Positions 23,383-32,607 of a stretch of DNA of 40,004 nt are shown here, piece after piece. Source of the DNA: Thiobacillus sp. (lineage in GTDB: Bacteria > Pseudomonadota > Gammaproteobacteria > Burkholderiales > Thiobacillaceae); assembly GCA_019459055.1 (NCBI GenBank), contig JAIBEI010000046.1, positions 1 through 40,004 on the forward strand, written 5' to 3'. Below the pieces are notes generated by a model. That model did not search any database. It was not told the origin of the DNA and saw only the letters and a list, made by a program, of their open reading frames with translations. Each line of letters starts with the position of its first letter. Position 1 is the first letter of the stretch. The position numbers and the translations under genes were made by a program.

Positions 23383-24462
23383 ATGAACCCCGAACAGCAG
23401 AAATCCATCCTTGTCATTGCCCTCTACGCCGCCTTCGCCGACGGTGCCAAGCATGACCGCGAGCGCGAGGAAATTCGTCGCATCGCCGAGTCCCTCGGTG
23501 GCGAACCAGAGGGGGGAGCCGCGCGCAGGGCTTCGCCCGGCGCGGCGGGGGGATTCATCCCCCCGGAACCGGGTGCGCCCGATCTCGCGCGTCTCTATCA
23601 GGACGTCCTGCTCAAGCGCATCAGCCTGGGGGCCGCTACCGCCGCGCTGCAAGACCCCGGCGAGCGCCAGTTGGCGTATGAAATGGCGGTCTGCGTGTGC
23701 GACGCGGACGGCCGCCAGAGCCCGGCCGAGCAGCGCTTTCTGGATGAGCTGAAGGGCCTGCTGAAGCTGGATGCCGGACAGGCCGCCGCTTTCGAACGCG
23801 ACGCCGATACCATCGTCGATCTCAGCGAGGCCGCCGCGCCTGCCGCCGGTGCCGCGCCCGGCCCAGCGGAGTCGTTGGCGGCTATGCCGCCTTACGAATC
23901 CGGCGTGCCCCTTGCGGGTGCGGTGGTGGCGGCGCAACCGAACGTGTCCGAGGCGGAACTGGACAAGTCCATCCTCAACTACGCCCTGATGAACGGCGCG
24001 CTGGAACTGCTGCCGCAGTCGTGGGCGTCCCTGGCCATCATTCCGCTGCAGATCAAGATGGTCTATGGCGTCGGCCGTGCTCACGGCGTTGAGCTCGACC
24101 AGGGCCACATCAAGGAATTCATCGCCGCGGCCGGGGTCGGCCTCACCTCGCAATACCTCGAACAGTTCGGCCGCAAGCTCCTGGGCGGGCTGCTCGGCAG
24201 GGCCGCAGGCAAGACCTTCGGCGGTATCGGCGGCGCGGCCACGGGCATGGCCTTCTCCTTCGCCACCACCTACGCGCTGGGGCAGCTGGCCAAGCGCTAT
24301 TACGCCGGCGGCCGCGTGATGAATACGGGGGTGCTTAAAGACACGTTTCAGAACCTGCTCGGCCCGGCCAAGCAGATGCAGACGCAATATTTGCCGCAGA
24401 TCCAGCAGCAGGCGAGCACCCTCGACGTCGCCAAGATCATGGCAATGGTGCGCGGAGGCTGA
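23383..24462 (+). CDS. TerB-like / DUF697-type protein with repeat insertions
   Basis: About 359 residues. The N-terminal half looks like a TerB/DjlA-type helical domain (AFADGAKHDREREEIRRIAESLG and VCDADGRQSPAEQRFLDELKG, read in two halves), interrupted near residues 43-66 by Gly/Pro/Arg sequence encoded by palindromic DNA (23500-23576). A low-complexity Ala/Pro linker follows and contains part of the window's interspersed repeat (23877-23921). The C-terminal half resembles DUF697/YcjF membrane-associated domains (QIKMVYGVGRAHGVELDQGH, LAKRYYAGG). ATG 23383 has GGGAG eight bases upstream. Function unknown. Confidence 0.75.
   Translation: MNPEQQKSILVIALYAAFADGAKHDREREEIRRIAESLGGEPEGGAARRASPGAAGGFIPPEPGAPDLARLYQDVLLKRISLGAATAALQDPGERQLAYEMAVCVCDADGRQSPAEQRFLDELKGLLKLDAGQAAAFERDADTIVDLSEAAAPAAGAAPGPAESLAAMPPYESGVPLAGAVVAAQPNVSEAELDKSILNYALMNGALELLPQSWASLAIIPLQIKMVYGVGRAHGVELDQGHIKEFIAAAGVGLTSQYLEQFGRKLLGGLLGRAAGKTFGGIGGAATGMAFSFATTYALGQLAKRYYAGGRVMNTGVLKDTFQNLLGPAKQMQTQYLPQIQQQASTLDVAKIMAMVRGG
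23519..23564. repeat. REP-like double palindrome inserted in an ORF
   Basis: Two adjacent palindromes: CCGCGC...GGGC-TTC-GCCC...GCGCGG type (23519-23545) and GGGGGGAT-TC-ATCCCCCC (23547-23564). They lie in frame in the TerB-like gene. Confidence 0.65.
23877..23921 (+). repeat. Interspersed palindromic repeat, copy C
   Basis: GGCGGC-TAT-GCCGCC hairpin followed by TTACGAATCCGG and CCCCTTGCGGGTGC. Same layout as the copies at 26866-26910 and 39945-39990; in frame in the TerB-like gene. Confidence 0.7.
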
Positions 24463-24665
24463 TCCGAGAAGCGGACGCGACTCCGCCAAACTTGCCCCAT
24501 GCCTTCGTGTCGCTGTTCCTTCTCCGGTCCGGTGTGTGGATCGGGTGGACACGGCAAAAGAGGCAGGCCAGTTTTACCGGGCGCGCTGGCGGGTGGATAC
24601 CCTGATTCGCCCGCTCGTCATCCGCGCTTGATGGTATCCTTGCGCCTCACTCGCTCGACGCCGCC

Positions 24666-25094
24666 ATGAACCCCGCCAAAGACCGCAAACTCTCGCGTCT
24701 GGCACTCAATGTGCTGGGCGTATTCGAAGCCGTCGGCCTCGTTGTTATCACGCTGGCCACCCTGGTGGCGGGCGCGTTCGAAGTGAAGACTATGGTCGAC
24801 GCCAGGACGGTGACGCTGGCCGACCTGTTGCTGCTGTTCCTCTACCTCGAAATCCTCGCCATGGTGGGCGTGTATTTCCGCTCGGGGCAGTTGCCGGTGC
24901 GTTTTCCCATCTACATCGCCATTGTGGCGCTGGCCCGCTATCTGGTACTCGACATGAAAAGCCTGGACGACTGGCGCATGGTGGGCGTTACCGCCTCGAT
25001 GCTGTTGCTGGCCGTCGCAGTGCTGGTGATCCGCTATGGCCACACACGCTTTCCCTACAACGAAACCCCGCAAGACCGAGACTTGCTGCCATGA
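24666..25094 (+). CDS. psiE: PsiE-family membrane protein
   Basis: A 142-residue protein with four predicted helices, LLFLYLEILAMVGVYF and VRFPIYIAIVALARYL being typical of PsiE, a phosphate-starvation-inducible family of unknown function. The next gene overlaps its stop by ATGA. The 203 bp upstream (24463-24665) shows no further gene or RNA that I recognise. Confidence 0.85.
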   Translation: MNPAKDRKLSRLALNVLGVFEAVGLVVITLATLVAGAFEVKTMVDARTVTLADLLLLFLYLEILAMVGVYFRSGQLPVRFPIYIAIVALARYLVLDMKSLDDWRMVGVTASMLLLAVAVLVIRYGHTRFPYNETPQDRDLLP

Positions 25095-25393
25095 AAAACA
25101 CAATGACCTATCCCGGTTTCTATGAGGACAAGCACGGCATCACCATGCTGGCGCGCGTCGTGCTCGACGGCTGGCTGTTCGGCTTCATTCCCGAAACCGA
25201 GGACTGCGCCGGCTGGCAGCTCGGACAAATGCAGACGCTGGCGGACAAGATCGAAGCCGAGTGGGACAAATACGGCAACCTGCCGAGCCGCCTGCCGCCC
25301 GAGCTGTGCGAGCGCCACACCGTCCTGTACAAGATGGCGGTGGACCGCGCGCGCGAGAAGGGCTGGGACCCCGAGCTCGGCGAAGACGAATGA
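25091..25393 (+). CDS. Conserved-looking hypothetical protein, 100 aa
   Basis: Not recognised. Soluble acidic protein with YPGFYEDKHGITMLARVVLDG and a helical, Arg/Glu-rich second half ending in an acidic tail. Translationally coupled to psiE (ATGA overlap) and 52 bp upstream of the rsmB-like gene. Its place suggests association with PsiE but no function can be given. Confidence 0.7.
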   Translation: MKNTMTYPGFYEDKHGITMLARVVLDGWLFGFIPETEDCAGWQLGQMQTLADKIEAEWDKYGNLPSRLPPELCERHTVLYKMAVDRAREKGWDPELGEDE

Positions 25394-25445
25394 CCTTTCC
25401 CGGCAGGACGATTCCTGCCGCCTGCCAACCTGCCTGTCCCCGCCG

Positions 25446-26705
25446 ATGGAACTGACCCCCCCCTTATTGCAACTTGCCACCCAGGCGCTCGACCGGGTGC
25501 TGGACTTCAAGCGTCCGGCCGACTCCGAGCTGTCGGCGTTTTTCCGCGACCATAAAAAGCTCGGCCCGCGCGAGCGCGCGTTCGTGGCCGAGGCCGTGTT
25601 CGGCGTGCTGCGCCGCTATCGCTATCTGTCGGTGGTGGTGCCGGCGGCCAATCCGCGCACCCTGATCATCGCCTGGCTGATCAAGGCGCGCGGCATGAGC
25701 GGCGCGACGCTGGAGCAATTCGCCAAGCCCGAACTGGTGCAGCATATCCGCGACGCCAAAACAGACGACCTGCCGCTCGCCGTGGTGGCCGAATTGCCTG
25801 AATGGGTGATCGAGAAACTGCAGCCGGTGATGAGCGACGCCGACATCCTTACGCTCGGCCGCGCCCTGCAGCAGCCCGCGCCGATGGACGTGAGGGTGAA
25901 CGCGTACAAGGCGGACCGCGACACCGTGCTGGCGCAGTTGCGCGAGGAGGGGCTGGCCGTCGAGCCGACGCCGTATTCGCCCTGGGGCATCCGCTTCAAG
26001 GAGCATCCGGCGATCAACCGCCATCCGCTGTTTCTCGACGGCAGCCTGGAAGTGCAGGACGATGGCAGCCAGCTGCTGGCGCTGCTGCTGGGCGCGCGGC
26101 GCGGCGAAATGGTGTGCGATTTCTGCGCAGGCGCCGGCGGCAAGACGCTCGCCATTGGCGCGATGATGGCGTCGAGCGGGCGCCTGTATGCGTTCGACGT
26201 CGCGGAGAAACGGCTCGCCAAACTGAAGCCGCGGCTGGCGCGCTCGGGCCTGTCCAACGTGATGCCGCAGCTGATCGCTTCCGAGAACGACACCCGGGTG
26301 AAGCGGCTGGCGGGCAAGCTCGATCGCGTGCTGGTCGACGCGCCGTGTTCGGGGCTTGGCACCTTGCGCCGCAACCCGGACCTGAAATTCCGCCAGTCGC
26401 CGGAGAGCGTGGCGGTGCTGACGCAGAAACAGGCCTCCATCCTGCGCGCGGCAGCGAAACTGCTGAAGCCCGGCGGTCGGCTCGTGTATGCTACCTGCAG
26501 CCTGCTGCCGGAAGAGAACGAAGCCATCGTCGAGGCGCTGCTGGCCGAAGGCGGGTTCACCCTGCTGCCGGTGAACGAATTGCTTGCGCAGAACAAGATC
26601 GACCTCGATACCGGCGCCATGCTCAGGCTGTCGCCCGCCGTGCACGGCACCGACGGATTTTTCGCCGCCGTCCTGGTGAAGCTGGCGCTGGCGCCGCTTG
26701 AATAA
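25446..26705 (+). CDS. rsmB: RsmB-family 16S rRNA m5C methyltransferase
   Basis: A 419-residue RsmB/NOP2-type methyltransferase. SAM motif I is CDFCAGAGGKTLAIG, the catalytic loops are DAPCSGLGTLRRNPD (motif IV Cys) and YATCSLLPEENE (motif VI Cys nucleophile). The N-terminal helical NusB-like region is visible though divergent. ATG 25446 was chosen because the upstream frame overlaps the preceding gene. A paralogous RsmB relative rather than true RsmB cannot be excluded. Confidence 0.85.
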   Translation: MELTPPLLQLATQALDRVLDFKRPADSELSAFFRDHKKLGPRERAFVAEAVFGVLRRYRYLSVVVPAANPRTLIIAWLIKARGMSGATLEQFAKPELVQHIRDAKTDDLPLAVVAELPEWVIEKLQPVMSDADILTLGRALQQPAPMDVRVNAYKADRDTVLAQLREEGLAVEPTPYSPWGIRFKEHPAINRHPLFLDGSLEVQDDGSQLLALLLGARRGEMVCDFCAGAGGKTLAIGAMMASSGRLYAFDVAEKRLAKLKPRLARSGLSNVMPQLIASENDTRVKRLAGKLDRVLVDAPCSGLGTLRRNPDLKFRQSPESVAVLTQKQASILRAAAKLLKPGGRLVYATCSLLPEENEAIVEALLAEGGFTLLPVNELLAQNKIDLDTGAMLRLSPAVHGTDGFFAAVLVKLALAPLE

Positions 26706-26718
26706 AGGCGTCATGCTC

Positions 26719-26824
26719 AACCGGGATTGTTCATTCAGGCGCGAGATACGTGCACCTTTGGGCGTCAATCGGTGCACAGAGTGCACCCTACTTATTACAA
26801 ATCGCCTAATGAACAATCTGGGTT
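26719..26824. mobile_element. MITE-like element, about 106 bp
   Basis: Terminal imperfect inverted repeats of 22-23 bp (left AACCGGGATTGTTCATTC..., right ...ATGAACAATCTGGGTT; one indel, two mismatches) bound a 61-bp core that itself contains GTGCAC words. It has no coding capacity and sits between rsmB and the acyl-CoA synthetase. A matching transposase is not in the window. Confidence 0.6.
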
Positions 26825-26848
26825 CAATATGGTGCTCGATGACCTGAC

Positions 26849-28723
26849 ATGACCGCTACGTCCCTCCACCCGCAAGGGGTAGGCCGTGGTTGTAAAGCTG
26901 CTGAAGCGGCAACAACCACGCACCACCCCGATGCGCTGGGCACGCTGTGCGGCCTGTTCCGCACGCGCGTCGCGGCGACTCCGGAGCAACTTGCCTACCG
27001 CCAGTTCGACGAGGCGCGCAACGCTTGGGTGAGTTTCACCTGGGCCGAAGTGGCGGCCGAGGTGGCGCGCTGGCAGGCTGCGCTGGCGAAGGAGGGGCTG
27101 GTTCCCGGCGACCGCGTGGCGGTGATGCTGAAGAACTGCGTCGAGTGGGTGATCTTCGACCAGGCCGCGCTGGCGCTGGGACTGGTCACGGTTCCGCTGT
27201 ATCTCGACGACCGCCCGGACAGCGCGGCCTACATCCTCGATCACGCGGACGCCAAACTGCTGCTGGTCGAAGGCCGCTTCCAGCATCGCAACCTGGCCGA
27301 AATCGCCGGATCGGCCCACAGCCTGCAGCGCATCGTCAGCCTGGTCGCGCCGGAAAACGGACTGGCGGACTGGAGCCCGCGCTTCGTGGTGGCGGCCGAT
27401 TGGCTGGCGGCCGCGGCCGATGCGCCGTTCCCGGAGCGTCACCTTTCGGCCGACCTGCTGGCCAGCATCGTCTACACCTCGGGCACCACCGGGCGTCCCA
27501 AGGGCGTGATGCTGACCCACGAGAACTTGCTGTGGAACGCGTTCTATGCGTCGCAATGCGCAGACTTCGGGCAGCACGCGGTGTTCCTGTCCTTTCTTCC
27601 GTTGTCGCACACGCTGGAGCGCACCGCCGGCTATTACCTGCCGATGCTGCTCGGCGCCGAGGTCGCCTACGCGCGATCCATCACCCAGCTGGCGCAGGAT
27701 CTGCAGACCATTCGCCCCACCGTGCTGATCTCGGTACCGCGCATCTACGAGCGGGTGTACGGCCGCATCCAGGACGGCCTGGCAAAAAAAAGCCTACTCG
27801 CCGGCAGGCTGTTCAGGCTTGCGGTGCAGGTCGGCTGGCGCCGCTTCGAGCGTGGCCAGGGGCGGGCGAGTTGGCATCCCGAACTGCTGCTATGGCCGCT
27901 GCTCGACACGCTGGTGGCGGGCAAGGTCACGCAAAAACTGGGCGGGCGACTGAAGCTGGCGATCTCCGGTGGCGCTGCGCTGTCGCCCGAGATCGCACGC
28001 GTGTTCATCGGCCTCGGCGTGCCGATCTATCAGGGCTACGGGCTTACCGAAACCAGCCCGGTGGTCTGCGTCAATCGCCCGGATTCCAACGTGCCCGCCG
28101 GTATCGGCCTGCCGCTGCCCGGCGTCGAGGTGAAGATCGGCGACCACGACGAACTGCTCACGCGCAGCCGCTGCGTGATGCGCGGCTACTGGAAAGACGA
28201 GGCGGCCACCCGCGCCATGATCGATGCCGAGGGCTGGCTGCACAGCGGCGACAAGGCGCGCCGGGACGCCAGTGGCCATTACGCGATCGTCGGGCGCATC
28301 AAGGACATCATCGTGCTGAACAACGGCGAGAAAGTGTCGCCCACCGATATGGAATCCGCCATCCTGCTCGACCCCCTGTTCGAGCAGGTGATGGTCGTCG
28401 GCGAAGGCAGGCCCTACCTGGCCGCGCTGACCGTGTTGAACGAGGAACACTGGCCGGCCTTTGCCGCCAGCCTCGATGTCGACCCCGGGCATTCCGCGGC
28501 ATTGCGCGACCCCCGGGTGGTGAAGGCGCTGACCCGGCGCGTGGCCGAGCATCTCAAGCACTTTCCGGGCTATGCCCAGGTCCGCCGTCTGCATCCCGAT
28601 CTCAGTCCGTGGACGGTGGACGACGGTCTGCTGACGCCCACGCTCAAGGTCAAACGCAAGCCGGTGACCGACCGTTACCACGCGGCGGTCGAGGCGATGT
28701 ATGCGGATTTCGCGCGCTCATAA
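26849..28723 (+). CDS. Long-chain acyl-CoA synthetase (AMP-forming)
   Basis: A 624-residue adenylate-forming ligase. AMP-binding motif YTSGTTGRPKGVMLTHENL begins near residue 209; YQGYGLTETSPVVC and the C-terminal GRIKDIIVLNNGEKVSP hinge/lysine region are present. It activates fatty acids as CoA esters at the membrane. Residues about 7-22 are encoded by the interspersed repeat copy B, so the true N-terminus is uncertain; homology of the family begins around HPDALGTLCGLF. Followed by a FadL-type porin and a desaturase, forming a lipid block. Confidence 0.9.
   Translation: MTATSLHPQGVGRGCKAAEAATTTHHPDALGTLCGLFRTRVAATPEQLAYRQFDEARNAWVSFTWAEVAAEVARWQAALAKEGLVPGDRVAVMLKNCVEWVIFDQAALALGLVTVPLYLDDRPDSAAYILDHADAKLLLVEGRFQHRNLAEIAGSAHSLQRIVSLVAPENGLADWSPRFVVAADWLAAAADAPFPERHLSADLLASIVYTSGTTGRPKGVMLTHENLLWNAFYASQCADFGQHAVFLSFLPLSHTLERTAGYYLPMLLGAEVAYARSITQLAQDLQTIRPTVLISVPRIYERVYGRIQDGLAKKSLLAGRLFRLAVQVGWRRFERGQGRASWHPELLLWPLLDTLVAGKVTQKLGGRLKLAISGGAALSPEIARVFIGLGVPIYQGYGLTETSPVVCVNRPDSNVPAGIGLPLPGVEVKIGDHDELLTRSRCVMRGYWKDEAATRAMIDAEGWLHSGDKARRDASGHYAIVGRIKDIIVLNNGEKVSPTDMESAILLDPLFEQVMVVGEGRPYLAALTVLNEEHWPAFAASLDVDPGHSAALRDPRVVKALTRRVAEHLKHFPGYAQVRRLHPDLSPWTVDDGLLTPTLKVKRKPVTDRYHAAVEAMYADFARS
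26866..26910 (-). repeat. Interspersed palindromic repeat, copy B
   Basis: On the minus strand GCCGCTTCAGCAGCTTTACA, then ACCACGGCCTACCCCTTGCG and GGTGG. It corresponds to copies A and C and lies at the 5' end of the acyl-CoA synthetase reading frame. Confidence 0.68.
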
Positions 28724-28744
28724 TTCAACAAGGGAGTAGCCTTC

Positions 28745-29956
28745 ATGTCGCACCGATTCAATCGCTTGGCCGCAACGCTGGTTCTGGCCGCTTGTGCCAA
28801 TCTCGCGCACGCCGCCGGCTTCGCGCTGGTCGAGCAGAACGTCAGCGGCCTGGGCAACGCCTATGCCGGCCAGGCTGCTGCAGCGACAGACGCCAGCACG
28901 ATCTTCTTCAACCCCGCCGGGATGACCTACCTGCCCGACCGTCAGGTCGTAGTGGCCGGCCACCTGATCCGGCCGCAAGCCGAGTTCAGCGGAACCGTGA
29001 GCCCGGACATCGGTGGCGGCAATGGGGGGGACGCTGGGGATCTCGCCCTGGTCCCGAATGCCTACCTTGCGTATCGCCTGACGCCGGACGTTTATCTGGG
29101 CGTGGGCCTCAACGCGCCATTCGGCCTCAAGACCGAATATGACCCCGACTGGAAAGGCCGTACCCAGGCGATCAAGTCCGAAGTGAAGATGGTCAACCTC
29201 AATCCCTCAATTGCCTGGAAGGCCGATGAGTCGCTCTCGCTTGGCGCGGGGGTGAGCATCCAGTATGCCGAGGCGACGCTCACCAGCTCGGCCGGCGGCG
29301 CGGGCGTGGCCACCGTCAAGGGCGACGATTACGGCTGGGGCTTCAATCTGGGCGCGTTGTGGCAGGCGAGCGAGGCCACCCGCATTGGCCTCGCCTACCG
29401 TTCCGAGGTCGAGCAGACACTGGCCGGCGACGTCGGCTTCAGCACGGCAGCCGCGCTCAACGGCCCGGTGACCGCCGACGTCACCCTGCCGGATTCGGCT
29501 TCGCTTTCCCTGTTCCACAAGCTCGACTCGCGCTGGGATCTGCTCGCCGACATCACCTGGACCGGTTGGAGCGACTTCAAGGAACTGCGCATCGTGCGCA
29601 CCAACGGCGTTGTGCTGGGTACGCCCACCGAGGAAAACTGGAGCGACAGCTATCGCTATTCGCTGGGCGCCAATTACCACCTCAACGACAAGCTGACCCT
29701 GCGCGGCGGCGTTGCGTTCGACGAAACCCCGGTTTCCGATGCCTTTCGCACCACGCGCATTCCGGACGGAGACCGCACCTGGATCGCGTTCGGCGCGCAG
29801 TACCGGCTGTCCCGGAAAAGCGCGATCGATGTCGGGTATGCGCACCTCTTCATCAGGGATGCCGCCATCGACAAGGCGGAGAACGGGGTCACGCTGGCCG
29901 GAAGCTATGAGGCTTCGGTCGACATTCTTTCCGCCCAGCTCACCCTGGATTTTTGA
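28745..29956 (+). CDS. FadL/OmpP1/TodX outer-membrane transporter
   Basis: A 403-residue beta-barrel protein with signal peptide (cleavage after NLAHA, about residue 24) and family N-terminus GFALVEQNVSGLGNAYAG plus DASTIFFNPAGM. C-terminus ends in LTLDF, a typical barrel terminus. Imports long-chain fatty acids or other hydrophobic compounds. AAGGGAG precedes the ATG. Its position after acyl-CoA synthetase supports a fatty-acid uptake role. Confidence 0.92.
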   Translation: MSHRFNRLAATLVLAACANLAHAAGFALVEQNVSGLGNAYAGQAAAATDASTIFFNPAGMTYLPDRQVVVAGHLIRPQAEFSGTVSPDIGGGNGGDAGDLALVPNAYLAYRLTPDVYLGVGLNAPFGLKTEYDPDWKGRTQAIKSEVKMVNLNPSIAWKADESLSLGAGVSIQYAEATLTSSAGGAGVATVKGDDYGWGFNLGALWQASEATRIGLAYRSEVEQTLAGDVGFSTAAALNGPVTADVTLPDSASLSLFHKLDSRWDLLADITWTGWSDFKELRIVRTNGVVLGTPTEENWSDSYRYSLGANYHLNDKLTLRGGVAFDETPVSDAFRTTRIPDGDRTWIAFGAQYRLSRKSAIDVGYAHLFIRDAAIDKAENGVTLAGSYEASVDILSAQLTLDF

Positions 29957-30074
29957 GCCGGCGCGCCGCGTCGCTCCGCCCACCCGCCCGCCCATGTGCG
30001 AACAATCCTTGGTTTTTAGAGGCTTTGTTTGTACATTGGGAAATGCGTTCGCCCTTACTGATGGAATCTGAATA

Positions 30075-31247
30075 ATGCAACTTGGCTTGATCGATCTTCC
30101 CTGGTGGGGGTACGTGCTGGTGGCCCTCGGCCTGACCCACATCACCATCGCCGCCGTCACCCTCTTCCTGCACCGTTCGCAGGCGCACCGCGCCATCGAT
30201 CTGCACCCCGTCGTCAGCCACTTCTTCCGTTTCTGGCTATGGCTCACCTCTGGCATGGTCACCAAGGAGTGGGTCGCCATCCACCGCAAGCACCACGCCA
30301 AATGCGAAACGCCCGAAGACCCGCACAGCCCGCAGACGCGCGGGATCAAAAAAGTCTTCTGGGAAGGCTCCGAGCTGTATCGCGCCGAGGCCAAGGTGGT
30401 CGAGACGCTGGAGAAATACGGCCACGGCACGCCCGACGACTGGATCGAGCGCAACGTCTACACTCGCCACTCGCTTGCAGGTGTCTGGCTGATGATGGCG
30501 ATCAACCTCGCCCTGTTCGGTCCCCTGGGCCTGACCATCTGGGCAGTGCAAATGGCCTGGATCCCGATTACCGCTGCCGGCATCATCAACGGCATCGGCC
30601 ACTACTGGGGCTATCGCAACTTCGCCAGCGAGGATGCCAGCACCAACATCCTGCCGTGGGGCATCCTGATCGGCGGCGAGGAACTGCACAACAACCACCA
30701 CGCCTACGGCACCTCGGCGCGGCTGTCGAACAAGTGGTACGAGTTCGACATCGGCTGGCTCTACATCAAGCTGATGTCCTATGTCGGCCTGACCACCGTG
30801 CGCAAGCTGGCGCCGAAGGTGAAATGGCAGCCCGCCAAGCCGCTGTGCGACCTCGACACGCTGCAGGCCGTCATCACCCATCGCTATGACGTGATGGCGC
30901 GCTTCGTGAAGAGCGTGCGCGCGGACAGCATGGCCGAGATCGCCAGGCTGAAGGCGGGCGCGAACCTGCCGCAGAACTGGACCTTCGACAGCTTCCGCCG
31001 CTGGCTGTACAAGGAGCCCGCCCAGCTTGCCGCCGCCGACCGCGCCGAACTCGACACCCTGCTTGGCAAGAGCGAGTGCCTGCAAACCGTCTACCGGATG
31101 CGCCAGGAACTCGCCGCCATCTGGAGCCGCTCCACCGCCAGCCGCGAGCAGTTGCTGGAGCAGTTGCAGGCTTGGTGCCGCCGCGCCGAAGACAGTGGCA
31201 TCCAGTCGTTGAAGGAATTCTCGGTGCGCCTGCGACGCTACACTTGA
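30075..31247 (+). CDS. Acyl-CoA / lipid delta-9-type fatty acid desaturase
   Basis: A 390-residue membrane desaturase with three His boxes: HRSQAHR, HRKHHAK and ELHNNHH. It introduces double bonds into acyl chains and uses a di-iron centre. The C-terminal 100 or more residues after the third box are a longer, helical extension than in minimal desaturases. ATG 30075 follows FadL by 118 bp. A strong terminator lies downstream. Confidence 0.9.
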   Translation: MQLGLIDLPWWGYVLVALGLTHITIAAVTLFLHRSQAHRAIDLHPVVSHFFRFWLWLTSGMVTKEWVAIHRKHHAKCETPEDPHSPQTRGIKKVFWEGSELYRAEAKVVETLEKYGHGTPDDWIERNVYTRHSLAGVWLMMAINLALFGPLGLTIWAVQMAWIPITAAGIINGIGHYWGYRNFASEDASTNILPWGILIGGEELHNNHHAYGTSARLSNKWYEFDIGWLYIKLMSYVGLTTVRKLAPKVKWQPAKPLCDLDTLQAVITHRYDVMARFVKSVRADSMAEIARLKAGANLPQNWTFDSFRRWLYKEPAQLAAADRAELDTLLGKSECLQTVYRMRQELAAIWSRSTASREQLLEQLQAWCRRAEDSGIQSLKEFSVRLRRYT

Positions 31248-31311
31248 GCTAATAAATGGAGGATGGCCTGCGGGCCGTCCGCTGCATGGGGGAGTGTTTT
31301 TCCCTGGCTAG

Positions 31312-31350
31312 CCCAACAAAAAACCCGCCAATGGCGGGTTTTTTGTTGGG
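31312..31350. terminator. Bidirectional terminator, 18-bp stem
   Basis: Perfect 18-bp stem with loop AAT whose core is CCCGCC-AAT-GGCGGG, with A6 on one side and T6 on the other. It serves both the desaturase and rpmG transcripts. Confidence 0.9.
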
Positions 31351-31362
31351 CAACCGGCTGAA

Positions 31363-31530
31363 TTACTTCAGCTTGGTTTCCTTGTACATCACATGCTTGC
31401 GAGCCTTGGGATCGAATTTACTGATCTCCATCTTCTCGGGCATGGTCTTCTTGTTCTTGGTGGTGGTGTAGAAGTGGCCGGTGCCCGCAGTGGACTCCAG
31501 CTTGATCTTTTCGCGTCCGCCTTTAGCCAT
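31363..31530 (-). CDS. rpmG: 50S ribosomal protein L33
   Basis: A 55-residue basic protein, [20 protein letters not shown] then YTTTKNKK and [17 protein letters not shown], a classic Cys-less L33. AAGGAGATCC lies just before the ATG. It is the second gene of the rpmB-rpmG pair, 11 bp after rpmB. Confidence 0.96.
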   Translation of the reverse strand: MAKGGREKIKLESTAGTGHFYTTTKNKKTMPEKMEISKFDPKARKHVMYKETKLK

Positions 31531-31541
31531 GATGGATCTCC

Positions 31542-31778
31542 TTAAACAGCGACGCCACGGGCGCGCAGGTCAACCAGAATGGCGTCGATGCCGTTCTTGT
31601 CGATGGTGCGCAGGGCAGCCGTGGACAAACGCAGACGGATCCAGCGGTTCTCGCTCTCGACCCAGAACCGGCGATATTGCAGGTTCGGCAGAAAACGACG
31701 CTTGGTTCTATTGTTGGCGTGGGAAACGTTGTTCCCGACCATGGGCTTCTTGCCCGTAACGACACATACGCGAGCCAT
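31542..31778 (-). CDS. rpmB: 50S ribosomal protein L28
   Basis: A 78-residue protein starting [20 protein letters not shown], with [16 protein letters not shown] and [15 protein letters not shown], typical of L28. ATG 31778 is preceded by GGAG. The promoter at 31858-31887 drives it. Confidence 0.97.
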   Translation of the reverse strand: MARVCVVTGKKPMVGNNVSHANNRTKRRFLPNLQYRRFWVESENRWIRLRLSTAALRTIDKNGIDAILVDLRARGVAV

Positions 31779-31857
31779 GACGCTGCTCCAAAATTGAGGG
31801 TTAACAATGCGGGTTATCTTGCCGGGTGAACAATAGGGCCCAACCCGAGAACCGCGA

Positions 31858-31887
31858 TTTATACCACAGGCTGCAAGCGCGAGGCAA
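31858..31887 (-). promoter_or_regulatory. Sigma70 promoter of rpmB-rpmG
   Basis: Minus strand TTGCCT (31887-31882), 18-bp spacer, TATAAA (31863-31858). Transcription would start near 31851, giving a leader of about 73 nt. Confidence 0.55.
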
Positions 31888-31900
31888 GTTCGGCGGCAAT

Positions 31901-32575
31901 TCAGAGTTGGCCGGACTCCATGAACGACAGCGAGGACGCGCCTGCGACGATGAAGTGGTCGAGCACGCGAACGTCGACCAGCGCCAGCGCATCCGCCAGC
32001 CGGCGGGTCAAGGTGCGGTCGGCCTGGCTGGGTTCCGCCACCCCGCTCGGGTGGTTGTGCGCCAGGATCAGCGCGGCGGCGTTGTGGGAAAGCGCGCGCT
32101 TGATGATTTCGCGCGGGTAAACGCTGGTTTGCGTCAGGGTGCCGCGAAACAGCTCTTCCACCGCGATTACCCGGTTTTGCGCATCGAGGAACACGCAGCA
32201 GAACACTTCGTACTCCTTGCCGCGCAGAATCAGCCGCAGATAGTCGCGCACGGCGGTGGGGGATGTCAGCGCATCGCCCGCCTGCATGTCCTCGGCCAGC
32301 GTGCGCCGCGCCATTTCCATCACCGCCTGCAACAGCGCGAACTTGGCCTCGCCGACGCCGGGCGCCGCACAGGCCGATTTTTTGTCCGCCCGGCACAGGC
32401 CGCCCAGGCCGCCGAAGCGCTCGATCAGTTCGCGCCCCAGATCGACCGCACTTTTGCCGACCATGCCGGTGCGCAGGAAGACCGCCACCAATTCGGCGTC
32501 GCTCAGCACGGCGGCGCCCTGCTTCAGCAGCTTCTCGCGCGGACGCGCGTCCTCCGGCCAGTCGCGGATCGCCAT
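31901..32575 (-). CDS. radC: RadC/JAB-domain DNA repair-associated protein
   Basis: A 224-residue protein with an N-terminal UPF0758 helical region and C-terminal JAMM-type domain containing AHNHPSG and downstream acidic residue positions. MAIRDWPED is the usual family start; GGGAG is six bases upstream. The long-standing repair role is uncertain in the family. Divergent from coaBC. Confidence 0.93.
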   Translation of the reverse strand: MAIRDWPEDARPREKLLKQGAAVLSDAELVAVFLRTGMVGKSAVDLGRELIERFGGLGGLCRADKKSACAAPGVGEAKFALLQAVMEMARRTLAEDMQAGDALTSPTAVRDYLRLILRGKEYEVFCCVFLDAQNRVIAVEELFRGTLTQTSVYPREIIKRALSHNAAALILAHNHPSGVAEPSQADRTLTRRLADALALVDVRVLDHFIVAGASSLSFMESGQL

Positions 32576-32607
32576 GCCTGTCTCCCTGTAGAATGTGGCC
32601 ATTATTC

